From CAZTTH01 sp964615975 (GTDB taxonomy: Bacteria; Verrucomicrobiota; Lentisphaeria; JABSQK01; JAJFLO01): a DNA stretch of 64,000 nt. The stretch lies in contig CAZTTH010000003.1 in assembly GCA_964615975.1 (NCBI GenBank), positions 1 through 64,000 of the forward strand, written 5' to 3'. Numbering within the stretch: position 1 is the stretch's first letter; each line of letters starts with the position of its first letter. The notes under the pieces are model-generated. The model worked only from the letters and a program-made list of their open reading frames with translations. It did no database searches and was not told the origin of the DNA. Shown piece after piece: positions 55,001 to 63,085 of this stretch. A program made the position numbers and the translations under genes.

Positions 55001-55452
55001 GGGGAGGGCGCCTCCGGCAAGATAACGACTTTGAACCAGAAATTGTCAATGCTTTTAATCACCTCGGCAAACTGTTCGAAATCCACGGGTTTGAGGATGT
55101 AACAATTGGCGTGTAATCCATACGCCTGCAAGACATCTTGTTCATGGCTCGAGGTGGTGAGGACGACAACTGGGATGAGTCTGAGCTGGGGGTCTTCCTT
55201 GATCTCAGCAAGAACCGCGCGGCCATCTTTCTTGGGCATATTCAAGTCGAGAAGGATGAGGTCCGGCGTCGGGACCTCGCGATATTTTCCTTCCCGGCGC
55301 AAAAAGGCCATGGCTTCAATTCCGTCTCTGACGACATGAAGTCGATTGGCTATCTTGGCTGCTTTCAATGCCCGGCGGGTCAACATCACATCGGTGGCGT
55401 TGTCCTCCGCCAGCAGAATATCAATGGTTTGAACGGTATCGGGTGTGCTCAT
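54997..55452 (-). CDS. Rcp1-like stand-alone response regulator
   Basis: A 151-residue receiver of the Rcp1 type: ILLAEDNATDVMLTRRALKAAKIANRLHVVRDGIEAMAFLRREG, phospho-acceptor Asp in LILLDLNMPKKDG, TTSSHEQDVLQAYGLHANCYILKPVD. Rcp1 proteins pair with phytochrome-like kinases whose His box reads SHDLQEPLR, and such a kinase lies next upstream at 55688-57259. It overlaps the following hybrid kinase gene by four bases. Confidence 0.92.
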   Translation of the reverse strand: MSTPDTVQTIDILLAEDNATDVMLTRRALKAAKIANRLHVVRDGIEAMAFLRREGKYREVPTPDLILLDLNMPKKDGRAVLAEIKEDPQLRLIPVVVLTTSSHEQDVLQAYGLHANCYILKPVDFEQFAEVIKSIDNFWFKVVILPEAPSP

Positions 55453-55564
55453 CTTTTATAGGTTCCTTATTGTTCTATGCTGATTTAATTGTCTGCCACA
55501 GTGACTCAATGTCACGAAGTAAAGGTTCCCGACGCTTAACCTGGCATAACCAGGCCGAGTAGAC

Positions 55565-55588
55565 GGCGGGTAAGAAAACCCGCCCTCC
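55565..55588. repeat. Hairpin repeat, copy 1 (GGCGGGT/ACCCGCC)
   Basis: A 24-base string with a seven-bp stem GGCGGGT-aagaaa-ACCCGCC followed by CTCC. It is identical to 62967-62990. It is preceded by another small hairpin CCTGG/CCAGG (55540-55554). It lies between the CHASE8-like kinase and the Rcp1-like receiver gene. Confidence 0.7.
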
Positions 55589-55687
55589 GTTAACCTCAAA
55601 TCGCAATCATTAGTCGTTACTTATAATCAAGATAAGTACTGAAATTCAAATTAGTTAACCTCGACTTGCACGCTAAACATTTACATA

Positions 55688-57259
55688 CTACAAAGTATGT
55701 TCCACCACCGGCATGGTAAAATGGAATGTCGAGCCTTTTCCCAGCTCCGATTCCATCCAGATTCTGCCGCCATGACGTTCGACAATCTTCTTGCAGACCG
55801 ATAAGCCAATGCCCGTGCCCTCATATTCCTCCCGGCCATGGAGACGCTGAAAAATGATAAAGATCCGTTCGGCGTACTGATGCTCGATACCGATGCCGTT
55901 ATCACGGAATGAAAATTGCCAAAATTCCCTTTCTTCCATGGACTCGGATTTTGACAATACGGCGCCGTTTTCGCTGATCCGAGTTGCCGAAATCGTCACA
56001 TGCGGTGTTTGGTTGCAACAGAACTTAAGGGCATTGGCAATCAAATTCTGAAAGAGTTGGATAAGCTGGGTCGAATCCGCCATAACCAATGGCAGCTCCC
56101 GGACTTGAATATCGGCATTTTTTTCCTTGATGACCACCGCCAGATTTTGCAATACATTGGTGATGATGGTTTGGGTTTCGACCCGTTCAAATTCTTTTCC
56201 TCTGGTGCCGACGCGCGAGTAGCTTAAGAGATCATTGATTAACGTTTTCATTCGATGCGCGCCGGCGACGGTATGGCTGATCAATTCCTCGGCATCGGCA
56301 TCAAGCTGGTTGGCGTATTCCGTTTTGAGGATTTGAATGCAGCCGGCGATGGCGCGCAACGGTTCCTGTAAATCATGGGAAGCAACATAAGCAAACTGCT
56401 CGAGTTCGGCGTTGGACCGTTCCAGCTCACGAGTCTGCATTGCGAGCGCTTTTTCCGCCTGTTCCCGCTCGGCCATCTCCCGATTGAGCGCGGCCACCCG
56501 TCCTTCAAGTTCGCGGCGCGCCAGTTCCAGGTCGCTGTCACGGAGTTGAATTTCGGCCAGCATGGCATTGAAGCTGTCGACCAGCGTTCCCAGTTCGTCA
56601 TTGCGAACTTTTTTCGCCCGCAAGGAATAGTTTTTGTTATGGGAAATCTCGCTGGTCACCTTTGCCAGTTGGGAAATCGGCCCGGTAATCGCCGACTGCA
56701 GGCGGGTGGAAAGTAAAAAGGTGATCACCAACGCCGCGACGACCGACACGGCAGTGTCCCGGAGCTGATTTGTCAGCCGGGTTGACAACTCCCGGGTATC
56801 GGACTGAATATAAATCCGGCCAATTTTTTTTTCGTTCAACGAGATACTCTGATACAGCGACAAGCGGCCGTCAGCAAACCAATACCCGTCGTCATCGGAA
56901 GTCTCGGGCGCGGCCGGAACTTTGGTATCGCTCCGGTTGTAACTGGCAAAAATGCGGCCGCCGGCATCAATGATATACGCCACTTCGATATGGCGGTTGG
57001 CGCGCAGCGCTTCCAAGGCGTCGAGGGCCGCTTTCGGATCGTTGAATGTCAAGGCCGCACGACTGTGCCAGCCGATCACGCCGGCCAGTACCTGCAGGTT
57101 ACTGACCATGGATTGCCGGGTCAATTTTCGTTCAATGTATACCAATCCAATCGCAGATAGAAAGAGACCCAATGCCGTCGTCGCAAAGATAATCAAAATG
57201 AGCCGGGAGCGAATTGAACTGACGGCTGATTTATGGATGCTAGAATTCTCTCTTTTCAT
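55688..57259 (-). CDS. Membrane histidine kinase with periplasmic sensor, HAMP and phytochrome-like His box
   Basis: A 523-residue kinase. TM1 (about 20-42), a periplasmic domain like CHASE8 (about 43-165: SNLQVLAGVIGWHSRAALTFNDPKAALDALEAL... IEVAYIIDAGGRIFASY), TM2 (about 170-188), HAMP (about 190-243), coiled coil (about 245-295), HisKA with SHDLQEPLRAIAG, and HATPase_c (NLIANALKFC, DNGIGI, GTGIGLSVCKKI). This architecture is common beside TonB receptor and YfiR genes, which are exactly upstream here. Its likely target is the Rcp1-like receiver downstream. Confidence 0.92.
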   Translation of the reverse strand: MKRENSSIHKSAVSSIRSRLILIIFATTALGLFLSAIGLVYIERKLTRQSMVSNLQVLAGVIGWHSRAALTFNDPKAALDALEALRANRHIEVAYIIDAGGRIFASYNRSDTKVPAAPETSDDDGYWFADGRLSLYQSISLNEKKIGRIYIQSDTRELSTRLTNQLRDTAVSVVAALVITFLLSTRLQSAITGPISQLAKVTSEISHNKNYSLRAKKVRNDELGTLVDSFNAMLAEIQLRDSDLELARRELEGRVAALNREMAEREQAEKALAMQTRELERSNAELEQFAYVASHDLQEPLRAIAGCIQILKTEYANQLDADAEELISHTVAGAHRMKTLINDLLSYSRVGTRGKEFERVETQTIITNVLQNLAVVIKEKNADIQVRELPLVMADSTQLIQLFQNLIANALKFCCNQTPHVTISATRISENGAVLSKSESMEEREFWQFSFRDNGIGIEHQYAERIFIIFQRLHGREEYEGTGIGLSVCKKIVERHGGRIWMESELGKGSTFHFTMPVVEHTL

Positions 57260-57286
57260 GATACATCAAGATTGTGAAATAATGGT

Positions 57287-57904
57287 TTATTCATACACGG
57301 TGGCGGCCACCCGGAGCAGTTCTGAACTGATAATCAGACTCGCTTCTTGAGCTGCGGCGCGATTGATTTCAAAACGGATTGTATTGTCAACTTTGATAAA
57401 ATTTATCACGGTCCCAAGTCTTCCGGTATGGTTAACTTCGGATACGGTCAATATCTTTCGGCCATCAACCCATTGCAGGATTTCATCAATAGTGTTGTTC
57501 TCCGAAGCACTGATAAAGAGTACCTGGCACGGTTCTGCTTCTGTGATATTCCGGAATCGCCGGACAGTGATAGTTTTTCCTTGCACCTTTTGTCCCGCGA
57601 TTTTGTCGATGGCAGCGCCAAAGCGATCGCTGCCCAGAATGCCGAGTGTGAGTGTCTCGCTGGTGGTGTTTGAGCTCTTGGTGTTCGGGCTGGTTGGGTT
57701 CGGGTTGGTGGGTATTGGGTTGGTGGGGTTCGGGTTGTTGTCCGAGGTCGAGGTCACGAACATCAGAATGTTGTACAGGTACGATGCTTTGATCTGGTAT
57801 TCCAGCGCGGGGGTATCCGCCGCCATGGCGGTTGGCGTCATCAGACAAAGAATGATGGCCAGGCAGCAGAGAAACGGTTTCTGATGGTGGTGGTTAGTGT
57901 GCAT
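57287..57904 (-). CDS. YfiR-family (DUF4154) periplasmic protein with Asn-Pro-Thr repeat insert
   Basis: A 205-residue protein. The signal peptide ends near PTAMAA. The DUF4154 core follows: YQIKASYLYNILMFV, LTLGILGSDRFGAAIDKIAGQKVQGKTITVRRF, CQVLFISASE, GRKILTVSE, INFIKVDNTIRFEINRAAA. YfiR proteins inhibit a membrane partner in response to redox or envelope state. The usual short loop after FV is replaced by about 25 residues of NPNPTNP-type repeats encoded by near-tandem DNA, which could vary in length. It overlaps the TonB receptor stop by one base. Confidence 0.88.
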   Translation of the reverse strand: MHTNHHHQKPFLCCLAIILCLMTPTAMAADTPALEYQIKASYLYNILMFVTSTSDNNPNPTNPIPTNPNPTSPNTKSSNTTSETLTLGILGSDRFGAAIDKIAGQKVQGKTITVRRFRNITEAEPCQVLFISASENNTIDEILQWVDGRKILTVSEVNHTGRLGTVINFIKVDNTIRFEINRAAAQEASLIISSELLRVAATVYE

Positions 57905-59856
57905 TAAAATCTCCAGGTTATTTTTCCATAAACACTTTCCTGCACCTCTGTGGTCGTGGCGGATCCCTGTTCCGGATGGTGGTTGTCCAACAAATTCCGG
58001 GCGACAACGGAGAATTCGAGATGCTCGCGAATCTTCCAGCCCAGACGGATGTCGGCGACAAGATAGGCGGGAACGTTAAGCGCCGGCAAGTCATCGGAGT
58101 AACGCAGCCCCCAGTCGAATTCAACCGTCCGGGAGAGACTGCTGACCGAGCGGAACGATAGTTGTTTGCTGGGACTGCCGCCTTCAAGATTTGCCGCCCG
58201 CCCGGCATCGTTGCTGGTGGCGTCGACGTCGAGGTCCATTTGTAAAAGGGCATATGAGGTTTCTAACCGCCAGGCCGGCACGATCTGCCAGCGGGCGGTT
58301 CCGTCGATGCCATAGACCGACCCCTGCATTTTATTCATAATGGTGCCATTGTCAAGGGTGATCAGCTTGTCATAGTCATTGAAATAGGTTGCCAGATCGA
58401 GCATGACATTGCGGTGCGGTCTAACCCGGTAACCGACCTCCCAGGCGACCAGTTCTTCGGAGTCCATATCACGGGAGCCGCGGATCACAGGATTGAAGCG
58501 GTTGGGAATCACGAAGTCCGCTTCCAGCCGTGACGGGGTACGCACCGCCCGCGCCACGGAACTCCACCAGGTCATACGGTCATTGGGTGACCAGGCGATG
58601 CTGACGGCAGGCTGCACTTCGATGCCGGTGTAATCATTGTGTTCGATTTTTGACCCCAAGGTCAACGTGATCGCTTTATCCAGGAAACTGAATGCATCCT
58701 GGATAAAGGCACTGAAGAGATGGTCGCCCCGCTTGTCAGGGTCGAGGTCCAGGCCGACACCTTCATCAATAGTGTCGGTGGTAAATCGATATCCGAGCCC
58801 CCAGACAATGTCCTGTTCCGGAACCGGCTGGAAGTGGTGTTCCAGTTCGAGGTCAACGGTATCCCGGATTTCATCGAGAGCCCGGCTGATAAACTCGGTA
58901 TGCGCTAAATAGCTCTGCAGGGTCAGCCGGGAATTGTCATTCAATTGCCGCTGCCAGCTCGCCTGCAGGTTGACGCCGCTATGACCGATATCGTCGAAGC
59001 CGCCGGGCGCTGTCAGTTGATCTTCGCCGATACCGCCCTGATACATATTTCCCCAAAGGGTGAGATCGTCCTGATCATTCAATTGATCGTCAAGTCGAAA
59101 GCCAAGCCGCCCGACCTGGGCATCGTCATGACTGCCGCCTGGACGATAGCCTTCATCGCGATCGAAATATTTACTGTAGATGCGGAGAAAGCGATTGTCG
59201 TCCAATTGCATCCCATAACGGGCGCCGACAAATCCGCGTTCTTCCGTTCCCATGCCCGTTGTGATCAACCCGCCCGTGGTATCCCGCGCGCTTTTGGTAA
59301 TGATATTGATGACGCCATTGACGGCGTTGGCGCCCCACACCGCGCCGCCGGGTCCACGGATCACCTCAATGCGCTCGATATCTTCGAGCAGGACATCCTG
59401 AACTTCCCAAAAAACCCCGGCAAACAGGGGATTGTAAACCGCCCGCCCGTCGATGAGCACCAGCAAATTGTTTGTCGATCGGGTGCCGAATCCACGGATG
59501 CCCACCGCCCATTCTCCGGCATTGACCTGCGCCACCTGGACACCCGGAACCAGGCGCAGAGCATCCGGGATGCTGGTTACTCCGGCACGGCGAATATCTT
59601 CGTTGGTTAACACATAGACAGCAGCCGCCGTCTGCTGCACCGGTTGATCCTTTTTCGACACCGAGGTCACGGTCATCGCCATCAGCTGGTCAAGCGAAGT
59701 GCCGGTGATGTCAATGTCCAAATCAGCGGCGCCGAGATTCGCGATTATTCCGACAAGCAGCAGAATCAGGTTAAAGGTCGCCCGCCGGGAGCGCCACCAA
59801 GTATGGTTCATGAATTTCAGTGAACGTTGAACCGGCAATGAGCGTGTGATAATCAT
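57904..59856 (-). CDS. TonB-dependent outer-membrane receptor
   Basis: About 650 residues from ATG 59856, which has GAGG about nine bases upstream. A signal peptide (NLILLLVGIIANLGAA) is followed by a TonB-box-like VTSVSKKDQ, the plug domain (TAAAVYVLTNEDIRRAGVTSIPDALRLVPGVQV...GVINIITKSA) and a 22-strand barrel region ending in ...ITWRF with the terminal aromatic residue needed for insertion. It is of the small cobalamin/siderophore-like class. It heads an operon with yfiR-like and kinase genes, so transport may be coupled to signalling; ligand unknown. Confidence 0.92.
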   Translation of the reverse strand: MIITRSLPVQRSLKFMNHTWWRSRRATFNLILLLVGIIANLGAADLDIDITGTSLDQLMAMTVTSVSKKDQPVQQTAAAVYVLTNEDIRRAGVTSIPDALRLVPGVQVAQVNAGEWAVGIRGFGTRSTNNLLVLIDGRAVYNPLFAGVFWEVQDVLLEDIERIEVIRGPGGAVWGANAVNGVINIITKSARDTTGGLITTGMGTEERGFVGARYGMQLDDNRFLRIYSKYFDRDEGYRPGGSHDDAQVGRLGFRLDDQLNDQDDLTLWGNMYQGGIGEDQLTAPGGFDDIGHSGVNLQASWQRQLNDNSRLTLQSYLAHTEFISRALDEIRDTVDLELEHHFQPVPEQDIVWGLGYRFTTDTIDEGVGLDLDPDKRGDHLFSAFIQDAFSFLDKAITLTLGSKIEHNDYTGIEVQPAVSIAWSPNDRMTWWSSVARAVRTPSRLEADFVIPNRFNPVIRGSRDMDSEELVAWEVGYRVRPHRNVMLDLATYFNDYDKLITLDNGTIMNKMQGSVYGIDGTARWQIVPAWRLETSYALLQMDLDVDATSNDAGRAANLEGGSPSKQLSFRSVSSLSRTVEFDWGLRYSDDLPALNVPAYLVADIRLGWKIREHLEFSVVARNLLDNHHPEQGSATTTEVQESVYGKITWRF

Positions 59857-60103
59857 ATTAAAATCCTCTAAATCTTCTTTTATCTCTAAGGCGAACAATT
59901 TGGGCATGAAAAGTGACCAAACGCAGGGTTGTAATGATTATTACTAGAATTATCCGGGCCAAGAGGCACCAGAATTGCCTAACATGCATAATTAAAATGC
60001 ATTATGATTTTAATTATACTTATATAAGCGTTCCTGGAAGCTGTAATTATTAGTATTTTGCTAATTTTGTCAGGAAAATTTACTGCGATGAAAGGGTATC
60101 ATA

Positions 60104-60488
60104 ATAAGACAAGACCGTTGGTTGTTGCGGCGACGATTGAATGGTTTCATACCCCACCGGGGTATCAGCCTAAAGCCCAGGGTGGTTCCGACTGAAAAGG
60201 AGGACTACCCTGGGTTTTGGGTTAACGGGTCGCCACGCACCCCAACCGGGGTTGCGGCATATATAGGCATCATGTTTTATTAGGGCAGGTAGCTCAGGAG
60301 ATTTGCATTATCTCGATTGAGCAATCCGCCGCAACCCTTTGCAGGGTTGGTGATTTTCATCTTCTCTTTTACCCAACGTAGCCCTGCTTTTGGCAGGGGC
60401 AACGTTGGGCTGGATGCCACAATCCCGTTGGGATTGGATGTGTTTAGCGCCCAGGGTTGTTCCTTCATTATAAAACAAGACCGTTGGT
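60104..60488. repeat. Hairpin-repeat cluster flanked by 19-base direct repeats
   Basis: The direct repeats ATAAGACAAGACCGTTGGT (60104-60122) and ATAAAACAAGACCGTTGGT (60470-60488) differ by one base. Between them are a perfect hairpin ATACCCC/GGGGTAT (60149-60165), a long imperfect one around 60174-60216 (AGCCCAGGGT / ACCCTGGGTT), and palindromic segments around NNAACCCC...GGGGTT, CCCAACGT...ACGTTGGG and CCCGTTGGGATT. Short ORFs inside are by-products of the repeats. Similar blocks are common between genes in PVC-type genomes as I recall. Confidence 0.65.
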
Positions 60489-60493
60489 ATACT

Positions 60494-60676
60494 CATCGTC
60501 ATCGAGTTTTCGAAAATTCGACATTGAACAGTAGTTGGTAGTATGGCACGACCAGTGCCGTGAGCGACATGGCATGCACGAATAAGAACGCCACTTTTCG
60601 TGGCTGACTACGAACACCCGCTCCTCAAGCATAACAGCCATCAATTTTCGAAAACGTGATGATAAAAGGTATATCT
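60494..60676 (+). repeat. MITE-like dispersed repeat, family B, copy 2
   Basis: Homologous over its full length to 1331-1514, with near-identical ends and a conserved gcacgaccagtgccgtgagc block. Its terminal inverted repeats are better preserved: TCATCGAGTTTTCGAAAA on the left and, read inward, TCATCACGTTTTCGAAAA on the right (16 of 18 match). It lies 91 bases upstream of the DUF2442 gene. Confidence 0.78.
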
Positions 60677-60767
60677 GCATCATTAATTAACAGGGATACA
60701 TTGGCGTTTATCACGGTATCGGAGCTTTTCTTTAGGTACACAAAAAAACTCAATAGAGAATTGAACG

Positions 60768-61052
60768 ATGTTTAAGGCAATAAAAGTCAAGGCCCTACCC
60801 AAATATCGAATTTATGTAGAATATGCCAATGGAGTTAAAGGCGAAGTAGATCTATCTCATTTGGCTGGAAAGGGAGTATTTCATGCTTGGGAGGATACCA
60901 GGATATTTGAGAATGTTTCGGTAGGAAGTAGCGGAGAAATAAAATGGAATGATCAAATAGACTTATGTCCGGATTCAATTTATTTCAGGCTTACCAGAAA
61001 ATCTCCCGAGGCAGTCTTTTCAACTTTAATCGGAACCAGTGTTAATGCCTGA
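60768..61052 (+). CDS. DUF2442 protein (second copy, different subfamily)
   Basis: A 94-residue DUF2442 protein: IKVKALPKYRIYVEYANGVKGEVDLSHLAGKGVFHAWEDTRIFENVSVGSSGEIKWNDQIDLCPDSIYFRLT. It shares the fold, but little sequence, with the one at 35249. It carries the typical GE-x-DLS-x-L and W-x-D-x-IDLCPD motifs. It overlaps the start of a DUF4160 fragment by eight bases, with the gene order opposite to the first pair. Confidence 0.87.
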   Translation: MFKAIKVKALPKYRIYVEYANGVKGEVDLSHLAGKGVFHAWEDTRIFENVSVGSSGEIKWNDQIDLCPDSIYFRLTRKSPEAVFSTLIGTSVNA

Positions 61053-61188
61053 GATTAGTAGATTTTTTGGTGTCATTATCAAGATGTATTTCGATGAGCA
61101 TCCACCACCTCATTTTCATGCCGAATATGGTGATGAAGTAGTAAATGTTTTTCAGAAATATTTTAAGAGAAAACCTCTCCCCCCATGA
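61045..61188 (+). pseudogene. Truncated DUF4160 gene
   Basis: The ATG at 61045 lies inside the DUF2442 stop region. The peptide begins PEISRFFGVIIKMYFDEHPPPHFHAEYGDE, the diagnostic N-terminal half of DUF4160 including the PPHFHAEY motif. It then continues for 17 unrelated residues and stops at 61188. Family members are about 80 residues, so the second half (normally the ALxLVxEWxxLHxxEL helix) is lost, probably by deletion. Confidence 0.8.
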
Positions 61189-61201
61189 GGCATGAATCCG
61201 A

Positions 61202-62581
61202 TTAGGGGTGGATGCCATACTTCTCCAACCGGTAATGAAATGTCGGTGTCGATAACTTTAACAGCTTTGCGGCTTTGGTCTTGTTTCCCCGGGTCTGCTT
61301 CAAGGCATCGCTAATCAATTTTTTTTCCAAGTCCGCCAACCGCTCGTCCAGTCCGCAATTGCGTCCCGATTCTATGGCTGGTTCGTCCGGCGATTGACTC
61401 TGGGCATCCATCGTAATAAATGCTAATTTCTCCGGACCAATTTCAGCATCGTCACAAAAGAGCATGACCCGTTCCAGCACATTCCGCAATTCCCGGACAT
61501 TACCCGGCCAGCTTTGACCGAGCAGAATGTCGCGAGCCTGAGGATGAAGTCCGACCACATGTTTGCCGAATTTGAGATTGAATTGTCTGATGAAATACTC
61601 GGCTAACGGCATGATATCCGCCGCTCTCTCGCGGAGCGGCGGGATCGTGATGGCACAAACATTTAAGCGAAAATAGAGATCTTCCCGGAATAATTGTTTG
61701 CCGATCATTGATTTAAGATTTTTATTTGTCGAAGCGATAATTCGGACATCGACTCGGCACAGACGATTACTGCCGACGGGATAGAACTCCTGAATCTCGA
61801 GAAAGCGCAATAACTTTGCCTGTGCATCCAGAGAGAGCTCGGCGATTTCATCCAGCAGCAAGGTGCCATTGTCAGCAAGTTCAAATTTCCCAATGCCTTT
61901 GGTTCTGGCGCCGGTAAAAGCGCCTGACCGATAACCAAATAACTCGGCTTCGATCAGTTCTTTGGGAATGGCGGCACAATTGAGCGCCACAAACGGTTTG
62001 TTCACCCGCAAACTCTGCCGGTGAATCAAGCGGGCGGCTAACTCCTTGCCGGTCCCGGTTTCTCCTTCGATTAAGACGGTGGAGTCTGATGGGCCGACCA
62101 CGTTTATCTGTTGTTCAAGTTTGCGCATCTCGGCACTGCCGCCGATATTTTCATGGATTCTGTCGGCCGCTTCATCGACCTGACGGCGCTGATCCAGTTC
62201 GCGTCTGATGTCTATATTCTCCAGGGTTTTCTTAACGACAATTTTCAACTCGTCGACCCTGACGGGTTTCACCAGATAATCAGAAGCGCCGTATCTCATT
62301 GCTTCAACGACCGTGGAAATATCTTCGACGGCGGTTAAGATAACAATGGCTGAGGTGTCTGCAGAGGAGCGGATGGTTTTCACCAGGTCCAAGCCGTCAC
62401 CATCGGGCAGACGGAGGTCGAGAAGGGTGAGATCGGGTCGTTCCGATTTCAGCATCTGCCGCCCCATTTTCAGAGTTTCCGCAGTCATGACCCGGTATAA
62501 ATCTGCAATCGTATCCGCGACCGCCTCCCGGTACAACGGATTGTCTTCCACAATCAGTATTGTTTTTTGTTTCTTTTTCAT
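61202..62581 (-). CDS. NtrC/AtoC-family response regulator (REC-AAA sigma54-Fis HTH)
   Basis: About 459 residues from ATG 62581; a longer frame to 62695 only reads repeat DNA. The receiver has phospho-acceptor Asp in LTLLDLRLPDGDG and Lys in LVKPVR. The AAA+ domain has Walker A GETGTGKE, the canonical sigma54 loop GAFTGA and Walker B GTLLLDEIAEL. The C-terminal Fis-type HTH is NKTKAAKLLKLSTPTFHYRLEKYG. It should activate sigma54 promoters and is the natural partner of the kinase at 63086-64000, which lies upstream on the same strand but is separated by 504 bases of repeats. Confidence 0.94.
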   Translation of the reverse strand: MKKKQKTILIVEDNPLYREAVADTIADLYRVMTAETLKMGRQMLKSERPDLTLLDLRLPDGDGLDLVKTIRSSADTSAIVILTAVEDISTVVEAMRYGASDYLVKPVRVDELKIVVKKTLENIDIRRELDQRRQVDEAADRIHENIGGSAEMRKLEQQINVVGPSDSTVLIEGETGTGKELAARLIHRQSLRVNKPFVALNCAAIPKELIEAELFGYRSGAFTGARTKGIGKFELADNGTLLLDEIAELSLDAQAKLLRFLEIQEFYPVGSNRLCRVDVRIIASTNKNLKSMIGKQLFREDLYFRLNVCAITIPPLRERAADIMPLAEYFIRQFNLKFGKHVVGLHPQARDILLGQSWPGNVRELRNVLERVMLFCDDAEIGPEKLAFITMDAQSQSPDEPAIESGRNCGLDERLADLEKKLISDALKQTRGNKTKAAKLLKLSTPTFHYRLEKYGIHP

Positions 62582-63085
62582 GTCATTAACGTAAGGTTGT
62601 TGCAGTTTAATGGAAGCAAGAATAGTCGAGGGTAATGGAGGGCTATCGGCCCGGGTCATACCAGCCTGGGGCAACGTCCCAGTATCTTGCAACATACAAT
62701 CCTCAAAGTGCCAACGGTGCGATTCATCCCGCGGTTGTTAATTCAAATATGGTGACACGTTTGTCAACACATGGTCCCGGGTGAATTGATGAATCGGGCT
62801 TTCAGCCCTTGTCGTATTACTCAATTTACATCCTGGGACGTTGCCCCAGTCTGGTATGATTACGCACCCTTGGCGCTCAATTCGCGGGGATTTTCTTCCT
62901 GAACAACCCACATAGGATGAACTCCATACGACGCCAACCAGGTACGACATTCCTGAACGCCAGAAGGCGGGTAAGAAAACCCGCCCTCCTTTGAGCGCCG
63001 AACTTGGTGACCTTCAATTTCACGCCACTAGTCGTGGCTGACTACAATCCAAAATATAAGAGCCCATTACCGGCCGACTACCCCC
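62582..63085. other. Repeat-filled spacer between kinase and NtrC-type regulator
   Basis: It contains the inverted pair CTGGGGCAACGTCCCAG (62670-62686) and CTGGGACGTTGCCCCAG (62835-62851), each nearly palindromic. It also holds the hairpin repeat copy at 62967-62990 and a 23-base family B fragment at 63023-63045. No gene is supported. Confidence 0.65.
62967..62990. repeat. Hairpin repeat, copy 2 (GGCGGGT/ACCCGCC)
   Basis: The 24 bases are identical to 55565-55588, with the same stem, loop and CTCC tail. Flanking sequence differs, so it is a dispersed element and not a larger duplication. Confidence 0.7.

Larger units (their letters stand above)
59857..60767. other. Repeat-rich intergenic region
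   Basis: About 910 bases between the TonB receptor and DUF2442 genes. I see no protein gene. It contains a hairpin cluster bounded by direct repeats (60104-60488) and family B copy 2 (60494-60676). The AT-rich part 59920-60060 should carry the receptor promoter. Confidence 0.6.

Noticed and set aside
60280..60541. Short overlapping ORFs in the hairpin cluster
   Set aside because: Their peptides come from repeated palindromes; the same peptides arise from such repeats in non-coding DNA.
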